From contig JADRCO010000460.1 of NCBI GenBank assembly GCA_021464525.1, positions 1 through 33,290 on the forward strand: DNA of 33,290 nucleotides. The letters run 5' to 3'. Origin of the DNA: Rhizophagus sp. LPA8_4_AMF (lineage: Eukaryota; Glomeromycota; Glomeromycetes; Glomerales; Glomeraceae). Position numbers and translations under genes: made by a program. Shown one piece after another: positions 21,385 to 31,540 of this stretch (positions are counted from its first letter, which is position 1; the number at the start of each line of letters is the position of its first letter). The notes under the pieces were generated by a model. The model had not been told where the DNA came from and made no database searches. It worked only from the letters and a program-made list of their open reading frames with translations.

Positions 21385-24300
21385 ATGGAAAAACTTATCG
21401 ATTCTCTTCTTAAGTCGTCACATCCTGAAGACGTAAAAAATAAATTTATTGTAATTTATTTAAAAGGCTCAAGTAATTCAAATAACTTACAAAAAGCAAA
21501 TTGGGAGCAACTTTGCGAATATGCATATGGGCTCATCACCAAGGTACCTTTAAATTGGTTCAGTTATTTTGCAGAAAGTACTGTAGAGTTTAACTTTATC
21601 AATTTTTTAAGCATACCTCTCGCGTTCATTATGTTTCGGGTGAACTTATTCTGTCTCAAATAGCACAATTACAGACATCTATATATATGCTTTATTTTAA
21701 TTCAGATTGGATAGGACAAACCCTTAGTAATGCAAATAATGTACGTATATTTTAAGTCAAATATATTCATATACTTTTTATTAAAATAAAGTTCAAAATT
21801 TTATTATATTTGCAGGTGCCTTCGTATCAACAATTAAGAGCATTAATTAAGATAATTAAATTTAAACAAGGTAAAGTCCGGTATAATAAGTTCACGTATC
21901 AAGAAATATTTATACATTCTTTATATTTACACTTTTAGAAGTTGCAAGCAATTCTGACGATGTTAAAAACGATTGTCGATTATTACAATCTTGCGCTAAT
22001 AAATATATTGTGGTAGTCAAAAGTAGGATCGATTGGTTGCAACTTTTTGTATATATGTTTATCGATATTCCACAATCAATTCCCGAAGATCACGGTAGAT
22101 TAATTGAGGTAAATAAATTTATTTTTTAACTTTTAAATGTATATATTCAAAAATTATGTTTCTTTATATAAATATAGGTACTCGTGTATGCTTTAGCGAT
22201 TCCGGAGAATGACTCTTTAGAATCATATAACGAATTTGTGGAGCAGACTGTAAATCTGATTGAATCTTTATGGAAAAAAAGGTAAAATTTTAAATTTGTT
22301 TCATAAATAGAAAATTGCTTTAATATTTTTCTAATTTCTTACAACTTTCAGCACGGAAAATATAGGTATTACCATCCGTGAAGTCTTTATAAGGCTTTCG
22401 AGCAATCAAACTTGTTCCAAATCTATAGTACTTTTAATTAGTAAGATACCTAAATCATGCACATCAAGTGAGTGTTAATTCGCTTTTTCTTTTATAATAT
22501 GCCCGAAGGAACGAACGTTTAGACTGATGTCCTGTTAGTTATTTTACCTTATGTTCAGAAGATTCCCCCAAATGATATTAATAAATTTGAAGTATGTATT
22601 GAACGAATGATTTCAATGATACCACATCAATTCGCTGATAAAATTGGTATGTTATGTATTTTATAATAGTTTGAATTTTTATATGAAATTCACGTATTTT
22701 AACTTCAATTTAAACGTTTAGGTTGTTGGATTGTAGAATTAGTCAAAGCTTTAGAAAAATTACAGGATAAAACTATATTAATACGGATCGCTCGTGCAAA
22801 TACGGCTAGATGTAAGAATTCTGTTAATTCATAATTTGTACGAAAAATTATTTGCAGTAAACTAATTTGATGTTCAAATTAGGCTTTGAATATTTACTGG
22901 AACGCAATGCGCGTAATGATGCTTTAATGGTTGGTGAATATTTACTACTTGGAGCACCCGACGTCTTCGATTTAATCATTCCAACTTTTTCTAAAGTTTT
23001 GGAGAAAATTGCTCAAGAGGTTAATTTTAGTGATTTTTTAAGTTATATCTATGTATCCGTAGGAAAATATACCTAATACTTTTTAAATTGTAGGAAGATC
23101 GAGACGCTTTGCTTAAACTTTCAAAAATAGCTCAATGTCTTATGCATCGATTTCCTAGTGGAGGCTATAGATATTCGCAACTTTCTAAAACTTTGAAATC
23201 GCTTAATTTGGTATATTAAATCAATTCCAACGTCTCGTTTAGATATGTTCATACTATTCTCTTTATCTAACATGTTTACAGCCTGATTTGAAACAGGATG
23301 AAATTTCGGATATACTTAGAAAGAGTACATGGTTTAAGGGAACGAATATTGCAGGTAATTTTTAGCCGACTTTTTAATTATTTTTTTAATTAGCTAAGTT
23401 GTACAGCTTAATATTTAGGTGGTCGTAAGGAAACTATGACGAAGACTCCTGTTTATTCCTCGCAAATTACAAAGAAGAAAGGATTACAAAACTTAGGAAA
23501 TACATGTTTTATGAATAGCGTACTTCAGGTTGATTAATATTACAAGTTGATTCGGATAATGATTTTCAGAATTTATCTCGAACTAAATTTTTTTTTAATT
23601 TCGAAGGCGTTATTCAACTCAATGGAATTCAGAAATCGCATATTACAGGCAGAAATGTATGTTTATTGTACAAAATTATATTAATAATTTCAATTAATTG
23701 TATATCTTATTTTATTCAGTTCGAAAACAAAAACACCAACGATTTATCAACTTCAAATATGTTTTGCTTGTATGATGTTTTCCGCTAAATCATATTTTTC
23801 ACCATCAGAATTACTGAAGGTTAATACATTTATTTATTAATTTATATGTAATTTATTAATTGAATATTAAAGAGCCATTGAATTATTAGACTCTTCCAGA
23901 ATGGTTGAATGACGGTCGACAACAAGATTGCCATGAATTTTTGAAGCAAGTATTATTGTTATATTGTTTCAATCATTAACATTAATTACATAAATTAACT
24001 TTAGGTTTTATTTTAGAATTTTATTTAGTCGGATTGAAGAGGAGTCAGAAAAATCTAAAAAATCTATATCAGAAGAAATTTCAACCACGAATGGAGACAC
24101 GACTGATATTCCTATATGTCCGTTTGGTGGAAAATTAGAGAACACAATTGAGTGTCTGACATGTGGGAACAAATCAAAAACGGAGGTACGTTTGTTAACA
24201 AATATTTATTATAATGTTTCATTTTTCCATGTTTTTTTTTCTTTTTTTTTAATTTTATAATTCTTATCAAGGAAGAATTTCATGACCTTTCCCTCTCATT

Positions 24301-25401
24301 AAAAGTTGATGCATGTAAGATATTCACATTTAAAATCATTGTATAATAAGGAATTAACTTGTATTAAAATATACTTCGACTTTTCAGCAGATAATCTTTC
24401 ATTCTCAGATTTACTGTCGGAATTTCTTTCCGAAGAGGACCTAAAAGGTGATAATCAATATTCTTGTGATAAATGTGGAAGATTACGTGATGCATTAAAG
24501 GTATACAGAATTTTGTTTGCTTGATACATCAGCCTTAATGAGTTATTAAAGCCATTGACAATAAAATTAGTTAACGCGAATAATTATACCACCGCGTTAT
24601 TTAATATTATCGCTTAATCGATTCGAGTATAATGTGGAATATGGTAGAAGAATAAAAATTATGACGCATGTAAGTATATTGAAATGAAAATGAGATTTAA
24701 CACAGCAAGTAATAAATAACGTCTATTATAATAGGTTCCAATACAAGATTCGCTATTAGTGGTACAAGCTCATGACCATGATGAATCGATAAACGGCCAA
24801 GTTAATGGTAAAGTTAATGGAATTACAAATGAAAACGTTAATGAGATTCAATATGATTTGTCGGCGATCGTAATACACTCTGGCTCATCTGCTGAATATG
24901 GCCATTATTACACATACGCAAAGGATGAAGGTAACATTTTATTTTAACATTCATTTACTTTAAAATTATTATTAATAATAGTCTTTATTTTGATAAACTT
25001 ATAGATGATGATAAATGGTATAATTATAACGACAGTTATGTTAATACTTCATCGTTATCAAGAATTATTTCTGAAGGGAAAGATTTCAAATCGGACACTC
25101 CTTACCTTTTGTTTTTCAAACAAAAAAATATAAATAATCACAAATTATGTATGAGTATGTTTCTTTTTTTAAAAACTGTGTGCTTCAGGTGTTTAAATTA
25201 GTTATTTATTCTTAAAACAAATTTATTTTTTTAGCTGAAATTTCTCCAGCTCTTAGAGAAGAAGTTGAAAAGAAAAATAACTATAATGGTGATGCTTTTA
25301 GTAAAAGTGATTTTTCAACGGATGATATAAACAAGAAGAATGATAATGAAGATCCACTTAGTGGATATGATCTTTTTGATTTTGATAAATCTGTATTTTA
25401 A
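21385..25401 (+). CDS. USP38: Ubiquitin carboxyl-terminal hydrolase, USP35/USP38-like
   Basis: A cysteine protease (family C19) removing ubiquitin from proteins. 22 exons give 834 aa: 21385-21543, 21612-21740, 21816-21870, 21939-22108, 22178-22281, 22352-22467, 22539-22646, 22722-22811, 22883-23019, 23094-23210, 23282-23354, 23419-23528, 23607-23656, 23720-23819, 23890-23945, 24017-24185, 24272-24314, 24388-24500, 24571-24669, 24735-24930, 25005-25148, 25235-25401. Residues 1-420 are a helical-repeat region as in USP35/38. The catalytic domain follows, with the Cys box GLQNLGNTCFMNS (Cys449), a zinc-finger pair ECLTCG (Cys571/574) and CDKCG (Cys621/624), and the His box HSGSSAEYGHYYTYAK (His723) followed by WYNYND (740-741). 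An insert rich in N and G precedes the His box. The intron after 23945 appears to be GC-AG. The start follows from the USP38-like opening MEKLIDSLLKSSHP. It is the co-orthologue of both USP35 and USP38, so the symbol is approximate. Confidence 0.9.
23946..24016 (+). other. Probable GC-AG intron in the deubiquitinase gene
   Basis: The intron starts GCAAGT and ends TTTTAG. With this donor the protein reads QQDCHEFLKILFSRIEEE, which aligns without gaps to the USP38 region QQDCSEYLRFLLDRLHEEE-like. The nearest GT donor, four bases downstream, does not keep frame, and a later GT would add three residues. GCAAGT is the usual consensus for GC donors. Confidence 0.7.
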
Positions 25402-25493
25402 TAAATAATATCGTTATTAATATATAATTTTCCATTGGCTATTAACTAATTCTAATTTTACAAAATGCGGTAGATATTGATTGTTATCCCGGA

Positions 25494-26177
25494 TTATCTC
25501 TTTGAAGAAGAACTTTTGAAAATTGAGCCTATGATTATTGCACCAACAGCTACAATTCCACCTGTAATCATCATACCCATCATTCCCTCTAATAAAAGAT
25601 AGATAGTTAGTTATAAATTAAAATTATTCTTAAAAAATGAAGAATATAAGTCCATACCACTTTTAACTTTCTGTTCTATGAGATCCTTTAAACTTTGTGC
25701 TTGTAAATTTTTTGGTTCTTTATCTATCAATATTTCATTATAACTTTTGGCGTCCTTGTAATTACCTAACTTGTAATTACCTAATGCTAAATAATAAAGG
25801 CATTCGCGACGACGTTCAGGAATATCTTTGTAGATTTCTATATAAAATCGTTTAATATACTTAGTTGATAAATAAAAAACTAAGATCTATGAAAATGTTA
25901 TTGTTACCGGTTAAAAGTTGTACACCAAATTGTTGATCTGTCGCTCTTCTGCTTTTAATTAAACCCCAAGCATAATTGAATTTAGTTTGTGTTGTAGCTT
26001 CGCCGTCCACATTCTCGCGATCATATTGCCTTCGCAATATCTATTTAAAATGGAAATATGTTTAATAAATGTCTAAAATCAAAACAATAAATAATACTTC
26101 GACAATGTGAAATTCACATTCAATTCTTCTAATGAAAGAGGAAATTCGGCATCGGCAGCATATGGTAAATCAGTCAT
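25494..26177 (-). CDS. FIS1: Mitochondrial fission protein Fis1
   Basis: A tail-anchored outer-membrane protein of mitochondria and peroxisomes that recruits the dynamin-type fission machinery. Four exons, 26118-26177, 25908-26040, 25658-25837 and 25494-25588, give 155 aa, the length of yeast Fis1. Exon 1 ends at a GTGAAT donor (phase 0), joining SLEELN to [10 protein letters not shown], the conserved first helix. The TPR-like core follows with [31 protein letters not shown] and [19 protein letters not shown]. The C-terminus has a glycine-rich membrane anchor ([19 protein letters not shown]) and a basic tip FKSSSSKR. The gene lies tail-to-tail with the deubiquitinase, 92 bp between stop codons. 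A telomere-type repeat lies about 295 bp upstream. Confidence 0.95.
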
Positions 26178-26471
26178 TGTTAAAAAGAAATAAATTAAAT
26201 AAAATCAGGAGACAGAAAAAAAATTTTTGACCATAATTATCCGAGTTTCGGGTATCTCAAACTCGATCAAAAAACCCGATAATCGGGGCATCAAATAAGC
26301 AAATAATCGTATTTTTTTACGCAGAGAAAATAAATATTTAACTGAGAACCAGAACGCAATATATAGTGCTTTTACTCTCTTACTGAAGAAGAACAATCGA
26401 ACATAGTGAGAAATACTTGCAAATTTAATTTACGACAAATTTATTCTTAAAAAAAGATAAAAAAAAAGCGC

Positions 26472-26491
26472 GGGTTAGGGTTAGGGTTAGG
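26472..26491 (+). repeat. Interstitial telomere-type repeat (GGGTTA)n
   Basis: GGGTTA occurs three times in perfect tandem, followed by GG, in otherwise AT-rich DNA. TTAGGG is the telomere unit of most fungi. Its position about 295 bp upstream of the FIS1 start codon allows two readings: a scar of telomere or repair activity, or a telobox bound by a TRF/Tbf1-like factor. Confidence 0.8.
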
Positions 26492-26586
26492 CCTTTAGGA
26501 ATTAGAAATTAAAAAAAATTTTTGTGCAAAAATTAATATCATATTTTTTAATAAAAAGGCACATGGAGTGCCCTTATCGTGACAAC

Positions 26587-26614
26587 AGTTCGATCTTATC
26601 ATTTTGATCGAACT
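26587..26614. repeat. Short perfect inverted repeat
   Basis: AGTTCGATC (26587-26595) is exactly inverted as GATCGAACT (26606-26614), with a 10-bp loop. It lies about 100 bp from the telomere-type repeat. No role is evident. Confidence 0.6.
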
Positions 26615-28477
26615 TTCTCGCTCTTTTTTAGAAAGAACCTGAAGTGAATATCTCCTTGTACAAACGCGCTCCACTTCCACAATTTGTCAATTTGTACAAT
26701 TTATATTGGGCCTACGAAATGTGAGAAAGTTTGATATCTCTGTCTAATTAGTGTTCATCTTATTACAAAGCATCACAAACTTTGAAATTGATTATTAAAA
26801 GACTTCTCAGTACAAAAAAGATATACATCATTATTCTTGCTGAATTTCACCTTAAAATGTGAGCTTATTTTAATCACAGATAATATACTTTCTAAAATCT
26901 CAAACTTTGATTTTGCTCATGAATTTAATGACACCCAACGCTTTTCACTGATAATGAATGGATTTATTTTTTAACAAATACCAAAAACATCTCATTTTTT
27001 ATTTCTTTTAGACTCTACGCGGCTAAAGAAAAGTGGCGTGTTCAATATATTTTCAGAAATGATGAATTTATTTGGATCTTTATTATTTTATTGATAATTA
27101 GTCATATGTTCTAGATAGAGATGATGATTATGGTTTATTTAAAGATAACTTTTGGGGAAATATAATAATGCAATTCCACAAAATAATATGTTACCAAGTT
27201 GACTCTGCTACGTTTGAAATGAGTACTCAAATTATGCAGCCTTGTAATAATTCCTCTACCCATAATTTATAATTATTTCTATGTAAATAATGTAATAACA
27301 ACATATTAATATCATTACGTATAATCGATAGCTTACGTGTTTCTAGACACCTATAAACTTGTCTTCATATCGCAAATAGACTATGAAAAGGAGTTTTTTG
27401 GATGTAAATGATGTAATCTGGATGAAACGTACTAAGTAATTTATTTCTCTGGTTAAAGTTTTATATTTCATCTCATAAATTTTATCTCTCAATCATGAAA
27501 TATTGATCAAAAAGTACCATTTGGAGTTAAAGAGATAATATAAAAATGCCGGCATAACACAATTTTACCAACCAATGAATATCAGCCTAACTGAATTCAG
27601 GCGACTTTTAAGTGGCTGTATCATGAGACGCATAAATGAGAATAATGAAAAGATTCTCAAAGGTAAGAAGCTTTGGTCATAATATCATGAAATAATCTAG
27701 TTACCAGACATGCAGCTGACTCTTTATGATTTGTATCACTTGCTAATATTAAAGTATAATTTATAACATTTATCAAAAAGATGTTTTTTATTGGATTGTC
27801 GAAGTTTATCTGGTTGACATTTAATGAGTTTGATTCCTAATGTATCTATATAATTAAAGAAAAAAAAGTTACTCAGTATTATATATTTAAAGGTAACAAA
27901 TCTTATTCATTTTATCGATCGCTGTCATGGTTTTGTAATTAATACTAACTCTTTATTGATTAATATATTGACAGAACGTGACATTAAGTTTACGCATCTC
28001 CACAGAAAAATCTTGAACTTTTATTATAATTTGTTCTGTGATAATACCAACGAGAACTTATCAATTTAGAAGAATTGTACGTGAACTTGTTCAACCAAAT
28101 TTTATGTTAATAGTACAGTAAATGAATGAGATTTAGTTTAAATATCCAGAATATAAAAAATTTGTATCATCCTTATTCATTAAACTTCGCAAGTTTCTTT
28201 AATTATTACTTTGGGATCCGATAAATGCCATCAAGATAAGTAAATAATTTTTATTCATTTAATATTTTAAAATAATTTGGCAAAATCGATGGGATAGGTT
28301 AAATATATTTATCTTTGATACTTCTTTTCGAAAAAAAAAAAGATACAGTATCTTTATTTCAATGTAAGCAATAAAGCTTTGAAATTTGCGTTATATTTAA
28401 CATTACACAATTAATGCATAACTTCGGCCAAAAGTACATAAAGGTATAATTCAAATGTCATGTGAAATTCAAAGGTT

Positions 28478-28574
28478 ATTCATTAGGGTATCCGGACTTT
28501 TCGCCGAAGTCCATTTCACCGAAACAGCTTCGGTGAAATGGATTTCGACGAAATGTACCGTAACCATTCATTAG
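28478..28574. mobile_element. 79-bp hairpin element flanked by 9-bp direct repeats (MULE-type MITE, tentative)
   Basis: The direct repeat ATTCATTAG lies at 28478-28486 and 28566-28574. Between them is a body that folds along its whole length. Perfect 13-bp arms CCATTTCACCGAA (28511-28523) and TTCGGTGAAATGG (28529-28541) surround a 5-bp loop. Imperfect pairing extends to both ends, where GGTATCCGGAC (left) matches GGTTACGGTAC (right end, inverted) at most positions. A 9-bp target duplication is the hallmark of Mutator-like elements. The body is clearly more GC-rich than its surroundings and codes for nothing. The superfamily call rests on target-site length alone. Confidence 0.65.
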
Positions 28575-28700
28575 TACATGTGATCAGTATCTTTTATTTT
28601 TGTAAAATTGCTTTTGTAACAAAATGACGATATCATTATAATAATCAAATGTAACACGTAAAAATGTGTGTAGCACACGTGATGGATCACGAGTTAATCT

Positions 28701-28709
28701 TATATAAAG
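28701..28709 (+). promoter_or_regulatory. TATA-box candidate
   Basis: TATATAAAG lies 92-100 bp before the ATG at 28801, a fitting place for a TATA box with a short leader. The inverted repeat GTTCTCAG / CTGAGAAC (28719-28726 and 28740-28747) follows, probably near or just after the transcription start. Confidence 0.5.
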
Positions 28710-28718
28710 GAGGGGTTA

Positions 28719-28747
28719 GTTCTCAGTAATAAATATTTCCTGAGAAC
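28719..28747. repeat. Perfect 8-bp inverted repeat downstream of TATA candidate
   Basis: GTTCTCAG and CTGAGAAC flank 13 bp of AT-rich sequence. It could be a dimeric protein-binding site or a leader-RNA hairpin of the gene at 28801. Confidence 0.5.
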
Positions 28748-28800
28748 ATTCCTTCTTCTTTTATTGAACTTTTATTAAAGAAGTTTTGTATATTACAAAT

Positions 28801-29691
28801 ATGTTAAAATTTTTTGGAAGTAAAAAACAGGCAACATCCGCAACAGAAAAACTACACAAAACAACTGCAACTGCAAGCACCACCACAAGCACGACTATAG
28901 ATCCTATATCAATCTCTGATGATAATAAGATTATTCCAGAATTGGCAATTACACCACCAGAAGAAAATCACTTTAAAGAAAATGATTTAGCTATGTTTAA
29001 AGAAGCGTTAAATTATGTTGTTGTACGTACATCACCAAATTCGAATGATATTGAAATACTTCATCCTATTACTGTTCCAAAAGAATTTGTTAATAATCCA
29101 GAAACGGAAAAACTAGAAATTATTAAAGATAATAATAAAAATGAAAAAGATATAGATAAACCTGTAATGTTAAGTGGTGAACAACAACAAATTTTACATG
29201 AAATATATTCTAAACAAATAATAAAATCAAAGAACTCACCATATCAATGTACACTTAAACAAATATATAATGATTATATAATAGGAGAAGCAAAACGTAT
29301 TTCATCGGTAGGAGAACCAATAATCACCATTCATACTCCCCATTTAGAAACCGAATTACGTAGGACGGGTGCACTTAGTAATACATGGCATTTTAATTTT
29401 GAAGGAAAAGATTACAGATGGAAACCAACCTCACTTGGTGCAAAAGATTCCAATTTAATATGTGAATTAATCGAATATGAAGTACCTCCTTATATCAGTA
29501 GTAGCGGAATTGGCAAAAAGAAAAAGAAAGAACTTGTAGCTACTCTGAAGAGGAAAAGCGAAAGCTGGGATATGATTGGTGATCTACAAATTCTTGAGAA
29601 AGCTTGGCAGAATATTGAAAAACATCGTGATTTGGAAATTCTTTTAGTAATTAGTTGTTTAATTATGTTGGATATTATTGAGACCTCGTAA
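28801..29691 (+). CDS. Hypothetical protein with W/F-rich C-terminal domain
   Basis: An intronless gene of 296 aa. The start is taken as the ATG at 28801 (MLKFFGSKKQ), about 100 bp after a TATA-like sequence; the five codons before it lack an ATG. Residues 10-45 are rich in T, S and A. A basic and acidic middle part follows. The C-terminal third carries TWHFNFEGKDYRWKPTSLG, LICELIEYEVPPYI, then a lysine run (GKKKKKELVATLKRKSE), and ends in a hydrophobic helix ILLVISCLIMLDII. The pattern W-F-F-G-K-x-Y-x-W-K resembles the beta-barrel (tubby C-like) domains common in expanded fungal protein families. That is an impression of fold type, not an identification. The gene converges on the one at 29858-31411, with 166 bp between them. 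Confidence 0.8.
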   Translation: MLKFFGSKKQATSATEKLHKTTATASTTTSTTIDPISISDDNKIIPELAITPPEENHFKENDLAMFKEALNYVVVRTSPNSNDIEILHPITVPKEFVNNPETEKLEIIKDNNKNEKDIDKPVMLSGEQQQILHEIYSKQIIKSKNSPYQCTLKQIYNDYIIGEAKRISSVGEPIITIHTPHLETELRRTGALSNTWHFNFEGKDYRWKPTSLGAKDSNLICELIEYEVPPYISSSGIGKKKKKELVATLKRKSESWDMIGDLQILEKAWQNIEKHRDLEILLVISCLIMLDIIETS

Positions 29692-29857
29692 CATTTACTT
29701 TTAAATTATATAAATAAATAAATAAATTTACATTTTATTTTGATTTTGATTTTTTTTACAAAAATGAGTTTATATTGTAGTCACGTGTTCCTTAATCTAA
29801 TCAATACAATATTTCAAGTATATACAATTTTTTTTTGTTGATTAAGTTGGCTTCTAA

Positions 29858-31411
29858 TTAACGGTGACGAGATAATATTTGAGCTTTACTAATTGTATTA
29901 TTATTTTTTTGGTTAATTATGACGGCAGGGAAATAACAAATATCAACTATTTGATTTGATACATCCATTTTATCCCAAGCACCCTTCATACGATGTTCAT
30001 CAACATTTGTACCCTGATCATAATAAACTAATTTTGGTTGAGGATCTAAGGATTTTAATTTAAAATAAATTAGAGTAATAAATCTTAATATAATCTGTTT
30101 TGCTTCCTCTTTAACATGTGATGATTCTGCGGTAGGAAGTGTACGATATCCTTCCATGGATTTTAAGAGTTGTGATACTAATGAATTGATAAATGGATGT
30201 GTACCATTTTCAAAAGTTGAAAAGGAGGAGGTACTTAATGATGAGTAGATTAAAGAACGAAGTTTAGTGCATGTTTTCTTGAGAGATTCGTCTCCATTCG
30301 CACGAGCACCTGCAAACCTATTTAATAATTCAAACAATTTTTCGGTGGTGTTAACCAAATCATATTCAAGATTATTGTCATCATAATCGTCTTCCAAATA
30401 CGTATCCTTTACTGTAAAATAACCTTCGACTTGTTCATTAAGTAGAGACGTAATTTTTGCTTCTAATGCTGCGGACAAGCGCACTCTTGATTTTGAATTA
30501 TCTTGGAATGATCCTAATTGATATGATTCTAACAACTCATTCGCCGAGTCTTGATTAATTTCAATTTCATCACTTGATACGCTCGTGAACGTATGGAACG
30601 ATCGTTGTAATTTCTTAATTTCATCTTTTATTCCGCTAGTTGATCCGTCCATGTGACCTTCATTCATCGTACCGTTTACGGAAGAGGCATACTCTTTAAT
30701 TTGGTCTTCGTAAATTTTAACTTTTTTACGAAGTTTTTGCATTTCTTTCTCCTGTTTCTTTATTGTCTCGTAAGCATCATCATCTTTACTGGTATTGATT
30801 CCACCATAATCACTTTCAGGCAGACTATCTTTTGAGAAGTTAAATGAATCATTTAAACCAGTAGATCTTCTTTTATGAACATGATTACTTGATTCTCCAT
30901 TACCATTAGTATTCTTATGCTGTTTATATGTAGTTAATTTATCTTGTTCAGTTCTTAATCTATTCATTTGGCTTTGTAATATAACCAGTTCAGTTTTTAA
31001 TCCATCATCATCATACCGCTTCTTAACGGAACTTCCTTCATTATCTTCATTATCTCCAACAAATGTATCATCTTCATCATCTAATAATTCACCATCAAGT
31101 TGAGCTTGAACTGAATTTTGAGCTTGAATTGAATTTAATAATTGAGTTGATACAGTATTTAGTAATTCATCAGGAATTGGTGTAACATTATCATTTTTTG
31201 GATGCTTTTTTTGTAAACTACCTATTAAATCACTTAAACCTTTATTTACTAATCGTATAATCTCTACTGATTCTTTACGTTGTTCTGTTAAATGTTCTAC
31301 AACATTTATTAATCGTCGACATTCATCTTCATACACTTGTTTTGTTTCGTTACCTATGCGAATCTTACGTCGACTTGCATCACTGTTTCTTCTTTTAAAG
31401 ACTTCGAACAT
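29858..31411 (-). CDS. Hypothetical coiled-coil protein
   Basis: An intronless gene of 517 aa that I do not recognise. The start ATG at 31411 opens a basic head, MFEVFKRRNSDASRRKIRIG. Seen in order: a helical segment (about 25-68), an acidic stretch (about 108-125, with DDEDD), coiled-coil segments (about 138-160 and 212-242, rich in K, E, Q and L), a low-complexity S/N/D linker, and a mostly helical C-terminal region (about 310-517) with LRSLIYSSLSTSSFSTF, HPFINSLVSQLLKSMEGYR and EEAKQIILRFITLIYFKL. The protein ends in a short basic tail. No signal peptide or membrane segment is evident. A cytoplasmic or nuclear scaffold role is possible but not shown. Two forkhead-type sites lie 98-129 bp upstream. 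Confidence 0.8.
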   Translation of the reverse strand: MFEVFKRRNSDASRRKIRIGNETKQVYEDECRRLINVVEHLTEQRKESVEIIRLVNKGLSDLIGSLQKKHPKNDNVTPIPDELLNTVSTQLLNSIQAQNSVQAQLDGELLDDEDDTFVGDNEDNEGSSVKKRYDDDGLKTELVILQSQMNRLRTEQDKLTTYKQHKNTNGNGESSNHVHKRRSTGLNDSFNFSKDSLPESDYGGINTSKDDDAYETIKKQEKEMQKLRKKVKIYEDQIKEYASSVNGTMNEGHMDGSTSGIKDEIKKLQRSFHTFTSVSSDEIEINQDSANELLESYQLGSFQDNSKSRVRLSAALEAKITSLLNEQVEGYFTVKDTYLEDDYDDNNLEYDLVNTTEKLFELLNRFAGARANGDESLKKTCTKLRSLIYSSLSTSSFSTFENGTHPFINSLVSQLLKSMEGYRTLPTAESSHVKEEAKQIILRFITLIYFKLKSLDPQPKLVYYDQGTNVDEHRMKGAWDKMDVSNQIVDICYFPAVIINQKNNNTISKAQILSRHR

Positions 31412-31508
31412 AATGAGAATTTCACGGGATATTTACTTTACGGATGTATTCTAAGCGCGCACAAAAAAAAGTGATAAATTTTTTTGTTTGTTTTTTTTAA
31501 AAAAAAAC

Positions 31509-31540
31509 CAAATAAACAAAAAAAATGGTTTGTTTATTTG
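31509..31540. promoter_or_regulatory. Inverted pair of forkhead-type sites
   Basis: CAAATAAACAAA (31509-31520) and its exact inverse TTTGTTTATTTG (31529-31540) are 8 bp apart. Each contains ATAAACA, which fits the forkhead consensus RTAAAYA. They lie about 100 bp upstream of the start codon at 31411. Such AT-rich sites also arise by chance in this genome, but a perfect 12-bp inversion is less likely to. Confidence 0.4.

Larger units (their letters stand above)
26178..28800. other. Long intergenic region with repeats and possible decayed coding traces
   Basis: 2.6 kb between divergent genes. It contains the telomere-type repeat (26472-26491), a short hairpin (26587-26614) and the flanked hairpin insertion (28478-28574). 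Between about 26700 and 27480 the minus strand shows runs with coding-like composition, interrupted many times and matching no family I can name. They may be a decayed gene copy or chance. A 28-codon frame with a good donor starts at about 27574 on the plus strand but leads nowhere convincing. Confidence 0.5.

Noticed and set aside
24560-24570. Acceptor at 24549-24551 for deubiquitinase exon 19
   Set aside because: It puts a stop in frame; the acceptor ending at 24570 gives an ungapped match to USP38.
26495-26680. 61-codon minus-strand frame near the telomere-type repeat
   Set aside because: No recognisable motif, and it overlaps the short inverted repeat at 26587-26614; likely chance.
26700-27480. 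Coding-like composition on the minus strand
   Set aside because: No intact frame, no identifiable family and no credible splice pattern. It may be a decayed gene copy, but the AT-rich background produces similar strings.
27574-27770. Possible two-exon mini-gene on the plus strand with a good GTAAGA donor
   Set aside because: About 48 codons at most, unknown sequence, and the acceptor choice is arbitrary.
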